From Aldehydirespirator sp965221605 (lineage in GTDB: Bacteria > Actinomycetota > Acidimicrobiia > Acidimicrobiales > Aldehydirespiratoraceae): a stretch of 64,000 nt of DNA. This document shows positions 47,817 to 56,696 of this stretch, in pieces (positions within the stretch are counted from its first letter, which is position 1; each line of letters starts with the position of its first letter). Location of the stretch: positions 620,001 to 684,000 of the forward strand of contig CBDCSK010000015.1 of NCBI GenBank assembly GCA_965221605.1, read 5' to 3'. The notes beneath the pieces were generated by a model. That model was not told where the DNA came from and searched no databases. It was given only the letters and a program-made list of their open reading frames with translations. Position numbers and translations under genes: made by a program.

Positions 47817-50738
47817 ATGGCCACCACCGAGCCAACCGTCAATACCTATGTGGCCCAGGTGCTGCGAACCATGCATCCGCAGTGGGCCGAGAATGGTGCA
47901 ATCGTCTCGCAGGCGACCGGCGTGTTGGCTGGGCTCAAGGGAAAGCAGCCCGACATCCTGGTGAGGGTGCCCGGAGCGGCCCCGCTGGTCATCGAAGCCG
48001 AGTTCCATCCGGCTCGTGCCCTCGAGGACGAGGCTCTCGGCAGGGTGGGCGCCGAGACGAGCCATCCCTTCAGGCCGATCGAGACCGTCGTGGCGCTGCG
48101 CTACCCACGCCGGTTGCGTGACGTCCCTGAGGCCCGGCTCCTCGAGGAACTGGTCGCCTGCCACGACTTGGCGTGGTGCGTGTGGCGCGAGGGGGCCGCC
48201 AACGTCAGGTTCCCGTCTGAGGGGTGGATCACCGGCAGCCTCGCTGACCTGGCCGGAACGGTTGAGACCCTGGCGGTCTCGCCTCGCCGCATCGACGAGG
48301 CCGCCGACCGGCTGCAGTACGCGGTCGAGGAGGGCGCGTCCATGATCGCCGCCATCGGCAGCACCACTCAGCTTCATGTGGCCGAGTGCCTGCATCAGGA
48401 GTCCGGCGAGCAAACGATGAGGATGGCGGCGTCCATCATCGTGAACGCCTTCCTGTTCCAGATCGCAGTGGCGCCGAGCCATGGCACTCCAACCATTGAG
48501 GAGACCGCGGCTGCTTCCGGGGACGCTGGGCGACTGCTCAAGTCGGACGTTCTTGACGCCTGGGACCGGATACTGGACATCAACTACTGGCCCGTCTTCG
48601 ACATCGCCCGGCGGCTGCTGCTGCCCATCGAGCGGGTCCGGGCCGAGGAACTGTGCGACCGGCTGGCCCTAGCCGCCGCGAACCTGGCCGCAGCCGGCGC
48701 GGTGGAGGTGCAGGACCTCGCCGGGCAGATGTTCGGGCGCCTGATCGCCGACCGCAAGTTCCTGGCCACCTTCTACACGCTGCCGGAGTCGGCGGCCCTG
48801 CTGGCCGAGTTGGCCGTGGCCCGCCTCGACGACCGGATCGAGTGGTCCGACGAGGTCGCGGTGACCGACCTGCGGATCGGCGACCTCGCATGCGGGACCG
48901 GTGCCCTGCTGTCGGCGGTGTACCGCCGCGTTGCTGCACGGGTGCGTCGGGCCGGCCGCGACGACGCAGCCATCCACGCCGCCATGATGCAGGAGGCGCT
49001 GATCGGCGCCGACATCATGCCGGCCGCTGCGCACCTGACCACGACGATGCTGTGCGCGTCCCACCCGGCTGTCGGCTTCGGCAGGTGCGGAGTGCACGTG
49101 CTCCCCTTCGGCCGCACCCCGGACGGCCGGGTCGCGGTGGGTTCGCTGGACCTGCTCGGCGATGCCGGAACCCTGTCGCTGCTGGGACGGCCGGGCACCC
49201 GGCTGGCGGGGTGGGTCGATGACGGCGAGCCCGACGACGAGCTCGTCGCATGCAACGTCGGCGACGGCACCCTCGATCTGTGCATCATGAACCCTCCGTT
49301 CACTCGGCCCACGAACCACGAGACCGCTCAGGCCGCGGGCGTGCCGGTGCCGTCATTCGCGGGGTTCGGCACCAGTGACGACGATCAGCGGGCCATGTCC
49401 GCCCGCCTCGCTGAACTGAGTCCGCCGGCGACTCGGGCGCGCGCCGGCCACGGCAACGCCGGCCTGGCCTCCAACTTCGTGGATCTCGCGCACGCCAAGC
49501 TGCGGCCCGGAGGCGTGCTCGCGCTCGTCTTGCCGTTCGCCGCCGTCTCCGGCAGCTCCTGGAAGGGCTTACGCCAGCTCCTCAGCAGCCACTACCGCGA
49601 CGTGTCCGTGACCTCCATCGCGACCCACGGTAGTACCGCCCGAGCCTTCTCGGCCGACACGGGCATGGCTGAGATCGCGCTGGTGGCGGTCAAGCGTCCG
49701 GCCACGATGGCCGCAACCGGAGCCCCGAAGGTGAGCTGGGTCAGCCTGGCTGGGCGCCCCGTGAACATCATGGAGGCGGTGCAGGTCGCCCGGGTCATCG
49801 ACGGCCAAGAAGGGTCGCAGGACATGGCATCCATCGACATGGGCGACGATCGCGCGGGCTGTCTGCTCACGGGTGACATTTCTCACGGAGGGCTGGCTGC
49901 AGTATCCGAGCCTGACGTAGCCACCTGTGCCCTCGCTCTGAGTCAGTCCGCACCGCGCCTGCCCCGGGCCGGGGACCTGCCGGTATACGTAGCCCCTCTG
50001 GGAGAGGTGGGCAGGCCCGGCCCGGTGCATCGAGATGTCAGCGGCACGGATAGGGCGACCGGCGCCTATCGGGGTCCGTTCGACATCAAGCCCCTGCTGG
50101 CGGGCCGGACACCCTCATACCCCGTGCTGTGGGCCCACGAGGCGGGCTCAGGCCGAGAGTCGCAGATCGAGGTCCGGCCGGACACCCAGGGAAGGGTTCG
50201 CGCCGGCATGGACGAGGAGGCGCTGGGGGTGTGGGCGACTTCGACCCGGCTTCACATCAATCTCGACTTCCGGCTCAACAGCCAGGCGCTGGCGGCTTGC
50301 GTCACGGCCGAGCCGTGCATCGGCGGCCGGGCCTGGCCCTCCTTCGCTCTCGAGTCCTCCGAATGGGAGGAGGCAGTGGCCCTGTGGATGAACACCACGC
50401 TCGGTCTGATCGCGTTCTGGTTCGCGGCGAGCCGGCAGCAGCAGGGCCGCGCCAATGTCACCATCACCCGGCTGGGCGATCTGGTCGCGGTCGATCCCCG
50501 CAGGCTCACCGGCGAGCAGTTCACTGCGGCCGCTGACGTGTTCGAACGCTTCAGGCTGCGGCCGCTGCTCCCGGCCAACGAGGCCTACCGCGATGCGACT
50601 CGCCAGGAACTCGATGAGGCCGTGCTGTGTGAAGTGCTCGGGCTGCCCGCCGACGTGCTGATTCCGCTGGCTGTCCTGCGCACGCAGTGGTGTGAGGAGC
50701 CGTCGGTCCACGGCGGCAAGTCCACACGACCTTCTTGA
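47817..50738 (+). CDS. N6-adenine DNA methylase, possible single-chain restriction-modification enzyme
   Basis: A 973-residue protein. Methylase motif I is LACGTGALLSAVY (about residue 357) and motif IV is NPPF (492-495), the signature of N6-adenine methylation. The N-terminal 70 residues contain KGKQPDILVRV and LVIEAEFHPA (Asp46, Glu60, Glu62), a PD-(D/E)XK-like arrangement with Glu where Lys is expected. The C-terminal 350 residues look like a specificity domain (NTTLGLIAFWFAASRQQQGR). The layout resembles type IIG enzymes that cut and modify. No separate R or S gene is adjacent. An orphan methylase is the alternative if the nuclease motif is inactive. Confidence 0.8.
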   Translation: MATTEPTVNTYVAQVLRTMHPQWAENGAIVSQATGVLAGLKGKQPDILVRVPGAAPLVIEAEFHPARALEDEALGRVGAETSHPFRPIETVVALRYPRRLRDVPEARLLEELVACHDLAWCVWREGAANVRFPSEGWITGSLADLAGTVETLAVSPRRIDEAADRLQYAVEEGASMIAAIGSTTQLHVAECLHQESGEQTMRMAASIIVNAFLFQIAVAPSHGTPTIEETAAASGDAGRLLKSDVLDAWDRILDINYWPVFDIARRLLLPIERVRAEELCDRLALAAANLAAAGAVEVQDLAGQMFGRLIADRKFLATFYTLPESAALLAELAVARLDDRIEWSDEVAVTDLRIGDLACGTGALLSAVYRRVAARVRRAGRDDAAIHAAMMQEALIGADIMPAAAHLTTTMLCASHPAVGFGRCGVHVLPFGRTPDGRVAVGSLDLLGDAGTLSLLGRPGTRLAGWVDDGEPDDELVACNVGDGTLDLCIMNPPFTRPTNHETAQAAGVPVPSFAGFGTSDDDQRAMSARLAELSPPATRARAGHGNAGLASNFVDLAHAKLRPGGVLALVLPFAAVSGSSWKGLRQLLSSHYRDVSVTSIATHGSTARAFSADTGMAEIALVAVKRPATMAATGAPKVSWVSLAGRPVNIMEAVQVARVIDGQEGSQDMASIDMGDDRAGCLLTGDISHGGLAAVSEPDVATCALALSQSAPRLPRAGDLPVYVAPLGEVGRPGPVHRDVSGTDRATGAYRGPFDIKPLLAGRTPSYPVLWAHEAGSGRESQIEVRPDTQGRVRAGMDEEALGVWATSTRLHINLDFRLNSQALAACVTAEPCIGGRAWPSFALESSEWEEAVALWMNTTLGLIAFWFAASRQQQGRANVTITRLGDLVAVDPRRLTGEQFTAAADVFERFRLRPLLPANEAYRDATRQELDEAVLCEVLGLPADVLIPLAVLRTQWCEEPSVHGGKSTRPS

Positions 50739-50746
50739 GGTCTCGA

Positions 50747-51697
50747 TCAGGAGCCGGTTACCGCCTCCACGATCAGGTCGATCACGGCGTCGGCGTCGGC
50801 GTCCCAGACGACATCGTGGAACTGCGGGGCCGGACCCGCGGCGATGGCGGCCGGAGGGCGCACGTCGGTCACGGTCATCCCCCGGGTGTGCTCGCCGTGC
50901 AACTCCACCGCCACCGGGTGGCTCGACCGGCGGAACAGGTGGGGGTGGGTGACCGCGATGACAGCGGTGGCGTCGTGCACCGGGGCCGCTTCCAGTCCGA
51001 ACTCGCGGCACCGGGCGTGGGCGAACTCCAGCAGATCGGCCGCGAAGCGGGCCGCAGGGGTGCCGGCGGCTCGCATCCTGGCGGCCTCGTCGCCCCCGAG
51101 CAGCACCTTGTGGGTGACGTCGAGCCCGACCATCGTCAGCGGGGCCGCCTCTCTGAACACGACGGCGGCCGCTTCGGGATCGGCCCACACGTTGAACTCC
51201 GCCACCGGAGTGACGTTGCCGGCGTGGGCGCCGCCGCCCATGATGGTGAGGCCGGCCAGGTGGCGGGGCAGGTCGGGGTCGCGCCGCAGCGCGAGGGCCA
51301 CGTTCGTCAGCGGGCCCACCGCCACCAGGTGCAGTCCGTCGACGGAGCGGGCCGTGTCGCACAGGAACGCCACGGCGTCGTCGGAGGCGACCGAGCGGGT
51401 CGACTCGGGAAGGACCGCGTCGCCGAGCCCGGTGGCCCCATGGATGCGGGCCGCGTCCATGGTCGGTGCGATCAGCGGGCGGGCCGCGCCCCGGTGCACG
51501 GGCACGTCCAGGCCGGCGACCTGCGCGGTCGCCAGCGCGTTGTGGGTGGTGTGCTCGATGCCGACGTTGCCGTTGACGGTGGTGATCCCGACCAGCTCGC
51601 CGAAATGGGCCGCGGTGAGGATGGCGATGGCGTCGTCGAGTCCGGGGTCGCAGTCGAGGACGATGCGAGGTGGCGAGGATGCTCCGTCGGCGGTCAC
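50747..51697 (-). CDS. inosine-uridine nucleoside hydrolase
   Basis: A 316-residue nucleoside N-ribohydrolase. The calcium-binding DCDPGLDDAIAIL motif is near residue 15, and the ribose-site pattern VGPLTNVALALRRDPD and GGAHAGNVTPVAEFNVWADPEA follows; the late HDATAVIAVTHP contributes the catalytic His. It splits nucleosides into base and ribose. It is convergent with the methylase gene and overlaps the truncated nucleotidyltransferase by 4 bp. Confidence 0.9.
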   Translation of the reverse strand: MTADGASSPPRIVLDCDPGLDDAIAILTAAHFGELVGITTVNGNVGIEHTTHNALATAQVAGLDVPVHRGAARPLIAPTMDAARIHGATGLGDAVLPESTRSVASDDAVAFLCDTARSVDGLHLVAVGPLTNVALALRRDPDLPRHLAGLTIMGGGAHAGNVTPVAEFNVWADPEAAAVVFREAAPLTMVGLDVTHKVLLGGDEAARMRAAGTPAARFAADLLEFAHARCREFGLEAAPVHDATAVIAVTHPHLFRRSSHPVAVELHGEHTRGMTVTDVRPPAAIAAGPAPQFHDVVWDADADAVIDLIVEAVTGS

Positions 51698-51909
51698 GGA
51701 CCGAGCCTAGACGAGTCCGAGATGATGTCGATGTCGCCAGTGAGACGGCTGGAGACGCGTGAGAGCATCGCTGCTCCTCCAGCGGCAAGCAGGTGAGTAG
51801 GCGCACACCCCTCGGCTTGCATGAGCGCATCCACGCGGGACAACAGCGCCGTCATCTGGTGCGCGTCGAACCGATGAAACGCGCCGGACGCGGGGCTGTC
51901 CTCAGACAA
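51694..51909 (-). pseudogene. truncated nucleotidyltransferase-like protein
   Basis: Seventy-one residues with HLLAAGGAAMLSRVSSRLTGDIDIISDS, the start of a nucleotidyltransferase fold (GG-x8-DxD-like) of the AbiEii/DUF6036 kind, then it stops after SSRLGP. Family members run to 180 or more residues, so the catalytic C-terminal part is missing. The end overlaps the nucleoside hydrolase start by 4 bp, which suggests that gene arrived or was rearranged here. Its own start overlaps the preceding gene by 8 bp, as in toxin-antitoxin pairs. Confidence 0.55.
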
Positions 51910-52339
51910 CGCGGCTGAATCCGTGGATTCTGTGGTCCTCGATGCTCTGCGGATCGAACCACACCCGGTGATACGCGCACGCTGCGGGCGCGTTGAGGGT
52001 GGCGCGAAGGTGCTCGCTCCTCGGCAGCGGAGAGGATCGGCTCATCCCCAGGTGGCGTCTGCTGCGATGCTGCCACACCCAGCCCGGCACAGGAACGCCA
52101 TCACGGTCGCACAACGCGTGAACTACCGCCGCGATCCGCGTCAGGTCGTGACGGCGGCGCGTGAAGAGATGCCACCATCGGTGGCGCCGCGGAGCCCGCT
52201 TCACCATCGCCGCACGGTGGGCGTGATCCGTGTTCGCCCACTGCTTGCACAGCTCGCGTATTTCGACGACCCGGCCGCGCCGGTCGTCGATGGACATCCA
52301 TCGCGGAATCTGGTCGGCGGTGATGGTGGGAACGAACAT
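51902..52339 (-). CDS. hypothetical partner of the truncated nucleotidyltransferase
   Basis: About 145 residues, starting MFVPTITADQIPRWMSIDDR, with many Arg, His and Trp (KRAPRRHRWWHLFTRRRHD). No family is recognised. Its stop overlaps the start of the nucleotidyltransferase fragment, an antitoxin-toxin arrangement. The frame extends upstream to 52384 but the ATG at 52339 is the more natural start. As the toxin half is truncated, it may be a leftover. Confidence 0.45.
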   Translation of the reverse strand: MFVPTITADQIPRWMSIDDRRGRVVEIRELCKQWANTDHAHRAAMVKRAPRRHRWWHLFTRRRHDLTRIAAVVHALCDRDGVPVPGWVWQHRSRRHLGMSRSSPLPRSEHLRATLNAPAACAYHRVWFDPQSIEDHRIHGFSRVV

Positions 52340-52696
52340 CGCTACAGAGGGTCGAGGCTGGTACGAATGCTCCCACGATAGCAAAGCCGATCAGCCAGAG
52401 AAGCAGGCATCGGTGCTTAGACCCCCCTGAGGACGGCTAACCGCCACCGTCGTCACTCAGCTCAGGGTTGCACCCCTTCGTTCCAAGAATCACCCCGTGT
52501 GTCTCCGAGGTGCAGGCAAGCAGCACGCGCGATGTGGATGTGAGGGTGACGGGCGACGGCGGTCAGGGACAGGCCCGGGCGAGCGGGCACGCGAATCCGC
52601 CCCAGCGGGCGGCGCCGGGGTGTCGGGGGGCCCTCGGTCCACCGACCGATCCGGCAGCCGGTCACCGGCAGCCGGCGGGCCGGCGGCGCCCGGGTG
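52340..52696. other. intergenic region
   Basis: About 357 bp without a convincing gene. The end next to the prepilin peptidase contains GC-rich dyads such as GGCCGGCGGCGCC-like stretches. No promoter is obvious on either strand. Confidence 0.4.
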
Positions 52697-53182
52697 TCAG
52701 GGGCCCTCGGTCCACAGCTTGAAGGCCACCACCGCGGCGGCGCCCGCGACGAGGCCCGGCGCCCACCGCACCTGCGCCCCGCGGCCGTGGCGGGCCAGCG
52801 ACACTGCGGCGGCGGGCCATTCTGCGACCGCGCCGGCCATCAGTGCCCACCACGACCAGGCCGGGCCCCACCAGCCCGCCAGCAGGCTGTTGACGACGAT
52901 CAGGCGGACGTCGCCGTAGCCGATCCGGTTGGGCCAGATCCGCCATGCGACCTCCAGCGCCACCGCGACGGAGGCGGCGCCGGCCGCGGCCCAGCCGATC
53001 CGGGCGGGCTCGCCCGCGGCGGCGGAGGCGGCGCCCAGCAGCACGGCCGTGGCCGCCCCTGCGGGCCACACCGCCCGCCGGGGGATCACGGCGCGGCGGA
53101 TGTCGGTGACCGAGACGTACAGTCCCAGCGCACCCCACACCGCCACCGCGGCCCACACCAGTGCCGGCCCCGCACCGTCCAC
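52697..53182 (-). CDS. prepilin peptidase (A24, CpaA/TadV-like)
   Basis: A 161-residue membrane protease with several hydrophobic helices. The two catalytic aspartates are Asp27 (SVTDIRRAVIP) and Asp91 (IGYGDVRLI), the GxGD motif variant GYGD of small A24 peptidases. It cleaves type IV-like prepilins, so it should process the two pilin-like proteins at 56697 and 57321. It lacks the methylase domain of PilD, normal for the Tad type. It is transcribed away from the coiled-coil gene at 53405. Confidence 0.84.
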   Translation of the reverse strand: MDGAGPALVWAAVAVWGALGLYVSVTDIRRAVIPRRAVWPAGAATAVLLGAASAAAGEPARIGWAAAGAASVAVALEVAWRIWPNRIGYGDVRLIVVNSLLAGWWGPAWSWWALMAGAVAEWPAAAVSLARHGRGAQVRWAPGLVAGAAAVVAFKLWTEGP

Positions 53183-53323
53183 CGCCGGAGACTATGCAGG
53201 CGCCGTCCCGGCCGCACTGCCGGGCCCGGCCAGCAACGGCGATGGGGATGGGATGATCGAGTTTCGTCGGCATATTCTGGTGCAGCATACACAATCTCGG
53301 GGTTGCATCATCTTGATGTCAAT

Positions 53324-53338
53324 GTGCTAACATAGCAC
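53324..53338. promoter_or_regulatory. inverted repeat, candidate operator
   Basis: GTGCTA-ACA-TAGCAC is a perfect 6-bp dyad in an AT-richer stretch between the divergent prepilin peptidase gene and the coiled-coil gene. It is a plausible shared regulator site about 66 bp before the ATG at 53405. Confidence 0.4.
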
Positions 53339-53404
53339 TGAAGTCTCGCTGCCGGGCTCCAGCGGCGGCCGATATGCCCCTGGAACCCCGAAACGAGGCC
53401 CCCG

Positions 53405-53977
53405 ATGCCGACCCGGACCATCGCCGTGGAGACACCCGAGAACGCCGCAGAGCCCGAGCCCCAGCCGCCCGGCGCCGCCGTGGAGACACCCGAGAACGCC
53501 GCAGAGCCCGAGCCCCAGAAGGCCCGGGTCTCGTCGTGGCTCAGGAACAAGCTTGTGTCCGCGCTGATCGGCGTGGGGGCCACCGTCCTGGTCGGTGCGC
53601 TGGCTTTCATTGTGAACGACTTCGACGGCGACATCAAGAAGCTCGACAGCGGCATCAGCGACCGCTTCGCACAGCAGGACGCCGACATCGACGACCTCGA
53701 CACCAAGATCGACACCAAGATCGGCGAACTCGACACCAAGATCGACACCAAATTCGGTGAACTCGACGACAAGATCGACACCAAATTCGGTGAACTCGAC
53801 GACAAGATCGACACCAAGTTCGACGAACTCGACGACAAGATAGACACCAAGTTCGCTGAGGCCGACACCAAGATCGGCGAACTCGACGACAAGGTCGATG
53901 AGATCGCGGTGATGCTGGCCTCGCTGATCGCCCGCCTCGAGGAGTCCGGCACGATCGGCGCCGCGGGCCGCTCCTGA
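53405..53977 (+). CDS. membrane-anchored coiled-coil protein with 11-residue repeats
   Basis: A 190-residue protein. The N-terminus has two copies of a 42-bp segment (53428 and 53482, VETPENAAEPEPQ). A membrane helix (LVSALIGVGATVLVGALAFIV) follows near residue 47. The rest is a long coiled coil made of hendecad units such as GELDDKIDTKF repeated five times in nearly identical DNA. It ends IAVMLASLIARLEESG. It shares its plan with the proteins at 19519 and 57961. It might scaffold a membrane complex; the function is not known. Confidence 0.72.
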   Translation: MPTRTIAVETPENAAEPEPQPPGAAVETPENAAEPEPQKARVSSWLRNKLVSALIGVGATVLVGALAFIVNDFDGDIKKLDSGISDRFAQQDADIDDLDTKIDTKIGELDTKIDTKFGELDDKIDTKFGELDDKIDTKFDELDDKIDTKFAEADTKIGELDDKVDEIAVMLASLIARLEESGTIGAAGRS

Positions 53978-54736
53978 GGCCGGGCGCCCGGGCGTCCGAT
54001 GCCGGGCTGATGGCCCGGACGGCTGGGACCGCCCGCGACACCCTCGCCAGCCACGATCTCCGCACCGGCGCCGGGACCCGCCCCGCGGCAGACTCGGACA
54101 CGTCACAGTCCGGGTGCCGGCGGTGAGCGGGCTGCCGGCCCTCCTGCCGGTGCGCGCCGCGGTCGAAGGCGGAGAACTCCGGCTTGGTCCGGTCCTTGAT
54201 CAGATCGTGCGCCCGGGCGTCAGGCTGCTCGCGCTTCCGTTGGTATGTTGCCACAGGGTTAGGCCGATTTTGATACAGGGTTAGCCAGGAATGGCGTGTT
54301 CCGAGACGCAATCCGGGGCTTCGCCGGGTCTCGGGAGCCTCTGGACGGGCTCAGCGTCCCGAGGGCTGCCGGGTGGGGGCTGTGTGGGCGCGGGCGAAGC
54401 TGACGGATTCTCACCGTCAGCTTCGTGGTGGGTTCTCAGCGGTCCTTAGGGCGGCGCTCTGGGCGGTGTGGGAGCGTGTAGTGCCCCGTCGGAGTTGTTG
54501 TCGATCGTGGTGCCGTGCTGTGGACCTGGGGCCGCGGGCAGCGGCGCCGTCGAGGTGTTGGGACCGTTGCCGGCCGGTTCGACGTCGACGGGCTCAGCGG
54601 GCTCGCCGTCGGCGGGCTCGCGGTTGGCGGGTTCGGTGGGGGTTCGGTAGTTGTCGATCGCCGACCAAGTCGGAGCTCAAATCAACATCAGGCCGCTCTG
54701 AGCGTCTCGACGCAGCCGAGGGATACATTCGGCCGG
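53978..54736. other. long intergenic region without a clear gene
   Basis: About 760 bp. Near 54243-54285 ACAGGGTTAG occurs twice, 22 bp apart. Around 54440-54680 the minus strand is open for about 75 codons with a Pro/Glu-rich reading (ANREPADGEPAEPVDVEPAG) but has no start codon, so it may be a gene relic. I see no RNA gene. Confidence 0.4.
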
Positions 54737-54979
54737 ATGCCCCTCACCCAAACTGTCCACCGGCGGCTGCGCCTCGTATTCTCGATCCGTACGGCTGTCA
54801 CGGTCGTCGCCGCGTTGTACGGCTACTACGTAGGGCTCAAGGCTCCTGGGCACCTGGCGGATGCGCTATCGGTGGGGTTAACGGTGGGGGCTGTTACTTC
54901 GCCGCGAAGCGGTCGAAGACCTGCGACCATCACCCTCAGGTTGGTACGTACAAGGGAACCCAGTCTTCGAGCCTCGTGA
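54737..54979 (+). CDS. small membrane protein
   Basis: An 80-residue open frame with one likely membrane helix (LVFSIRTAVTVVAALYGYYVGL) after a basic start. The C-terminal 25 residues (SPRSGRRPATITLRLVRTR) look less like a conserved protein. No family is recognised, and the ribosome site is weak. It lies 14 bp ahead of the next small gene on the same strand. Confidence 0.4.
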   Translation: MPLTQTVHRRLRLVFSIRTAVTVVAALYGYYVGLKAPGHLADALSVGLTVGAVTSPRSGRRPATITLRLVRTREPSLRAS

Positions 54980-54992
54980 CAGTCCCACCTTC

Positions 54993-55208
54993 GTGTCTCA
55001 GGAACTGGCGATCAGGTACGGCGCTCTTCGTTCTGAAGCACAACTGCACTACTCCCAGCTCTGTGACAGGCCGGACCGGGCCGAGGCCGCGGACCGGGTG
55101 GAACGCCTCAAGGCATGCCTAGAAGAGATGGAACGGCTACGACGTCTTGAGCAGCAGATGCGGGCGCTGTTGCCCCAAGACCCGAAGACGCTGAAATGGC
55201 TGTTGTGA
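54993..55208 (+). CDS. small helical protein
   Basis: A 71-residue frame starting with GTG (VSQELAIRYGALRSEAQLHY). It is strongly helical, with heptad-like leucines in RVERLKACLEEMERLRRLEQQMRALL. The regular hydrophobic spacing argues that it is real. It may dimerise as a coiled coil. The context gives no role; the NYN-domain gene follows after about 260 bp. Confidence 0.45.
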   Translation: MSQELAIRYGALRSEAQLHYSQLCDRPDRAEAADRVERLKACLEEMERLRRLEQQMRALLPQDPKTLKWLL

Positions 55209-55423
55209 GGCTGCACCGGGCCGGACCAAACGACACGGAGGGCTGAGGCGCTCACCGACGCACGACGACACAGTGCCGCTTCGTGGTGCCACCGCCTGAG
55301 AGGCGCAGCACCACGAAGACCATGACCAAACACCGCTGTTCTTCTCAAGGAGGCTGTTGGCCGTCCACCCCCGCGGCGTAGTAGATTGTTTCGCACTGCC
55401 CCTATCGCTTCGCCGGTAGGGTC

Positions 55424-55447
55424 GAGACCGCCCTTCGGGGCGGTCTC
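55424..55447 (+). terminator. perfect UUCG hairpin, terminator-like
   Basis: GAGACCGCCC-TTCG-GGGCGGTCTC is a 10-bp stem with the very stable UUCG tetraloop. TGTCTTT follows. It ends 19 bp before the NYN gene's TTG, so it can terminate the upstream small genes or fold in the NYN leader. Confidence 0.7.
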
Positions 55448-55466
55448 TGTCTTTGAGGGGGAGGCC

Positions 55467-56096
55467 TTGATAACCAACCTGTACATAGACGGCTTCAACC
55501 TCTACTACCGCGCCCTGAAGGACACCCCGTTCAGGTGGCTGGACCTGCGACGGCTGGGCGAGACCCTCTTTCCCGAGGACTCGATACACAGAATCTGCTA
55601 CTTCACGGCCCGGCTGGACGCGCGCCCCAGCAATCCCAATCAGCCCCGTCGTCAGCTCGTATACCTGAGAGCCCTGGCGACGCTGCCGGGCCTCGACGCC
55701 TACTACGGGGTGTTCCGCTCCGGGGTCAAGCGGCGCCCGCTGGCCGAGCCGACGCCGGGCTTGCCCTCCCACGTCCTGATCAAGGACTCCGAAGAGAAGG
55801 GATCGGACGTGAATCTCGCCACCCGCCTGCTGGTGGACGGGTTCAACGGTGACTACGAGCAGGCCGTCGTCGTCTCCAACGACGCCGACTTCGCAGGGGC
55901 GATGCGGTACGTGAGGGACGACCTGGAGCTTCGCGTCGCGCTGGTCGACCCGGACCCCCGGAACGCAAGTCCCAGGGAGCTCGCCGACGCCGCCACTTTC
56001 GTCAAGCGACTGTGGAAGAGCCACTTGAGACGAAGCCAGCTGCCCGACACTCTGAGGGACGAGATCGGCACCATCACCAAACCTGCCGAATGGTGA
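55467..56096 (+). CDS. NYN-domain (LabA/DUF88-type) RNase-like protein
   Basis: A 209-residue NYN/PIN-like protein. The acidic metal-binding residues are in LYIDGFNLYYRAL (Asp), SDVNLATRLLVDGF (Asp) and VVVSNDADFAGAMRYV (two Asp). NYN proteins are RNA-acting nucleases. The TTG at 55467 follows GAGGGGGAGG, the only strong ribosome site; an in-frame start at 55386 would require translating through the UUCG hairpin. The tail KPAEW is unremarkable. Confidence 0.8.
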   Translation: MITNLYIDGFNLYYRALKDTPFRWLDLRRLGETLFPEDSIHRICYFTARLDARPSNPNQPRRQLVYLRALATLPGLDAYYGVFRSGVKRRPLAEPTPGLPSHVLIKDSEEKGSDVNLATRLLVDGFNGDYEQAVVVSNDADFAGAMRYVRDDLELRVALVDPDPRNASPRELADAATFVKRLWKSHLRRSQLPDTLRDEIGTITKPAEW

Positions 56097-56696
56097 ACAC
56101 CTCTGCCCGCAACAGCGACCGTCACCCAGATCGCAGAAGCCGCCACGGACGCCGTCCCGCCTGCCCCTAAGCGGATCCAAGCAACCCGTTGGTGCCGGGT
56201 TCGTTGCGGTCTCTTGACGGCTGCGGTAGCGTGGCTCGCCCACAACGCCGGGAGCGTTTCACCGACAGGAGCATGGAGGGACAGCTGTTGCGAAGCACGG
56301 TGCCGGTTTCGGCGCTTGAGCGGCCAGCCCCGATCCGGTGTGCCCCTGCCCGACGCTCCGGCCCGCCTCCTTTCCCGCGGGGGGGGGTGCCGGCGATTCC
56401 CGGGCCGCTGGTCCGAACCCGGAGGGCGGACTACTAGAGCTGTCGCGCCCGGCGCGGCGCGCCGGCGGCGCGCTCGGGCTGCGCTGCCGTAGACCGGGGA
56501 GCCGTCCGGTGGTGGTTCTGCATCCACTCCTCCCCCCCGGCGACCGCGCGCCGGGCGACCCGCGCCAGCGCGAGGTCCGGCCCGCATACGCAGGTGACCT
56601 TGAACCGACGGCACCGGCTCGCCGGACACCTTCGGACCCGAGACGCCCACCGACAGGACCCGAGACCATGACCGACAGTCAAGAGAGGACATCCCA
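56097..56696. other. intergenic region ahead of pilin-like gene
   Basis: About 600 bp. TTGACG at about 56213 with a GTAGCGTGG-like -10 region could be a promoter. The rest is GC-rich with no convincing frame. A small MTDSQERTSQ reading right before the next gene is probably just leader. Confidence 0.4.

Noticed and set aside
54440..54680. Pro/Glu-rich open stretch on the minus strand
   Set aside because: No start codon and no similarity to a known domain; kept only as a note in the intergenic entry.
54373..55122. 250-residue open frame on the plus strand
   Set aside because: Composition is Arg/Ser/Cys-rich and lacks family features; two smaller frames in the same area fit coding better.
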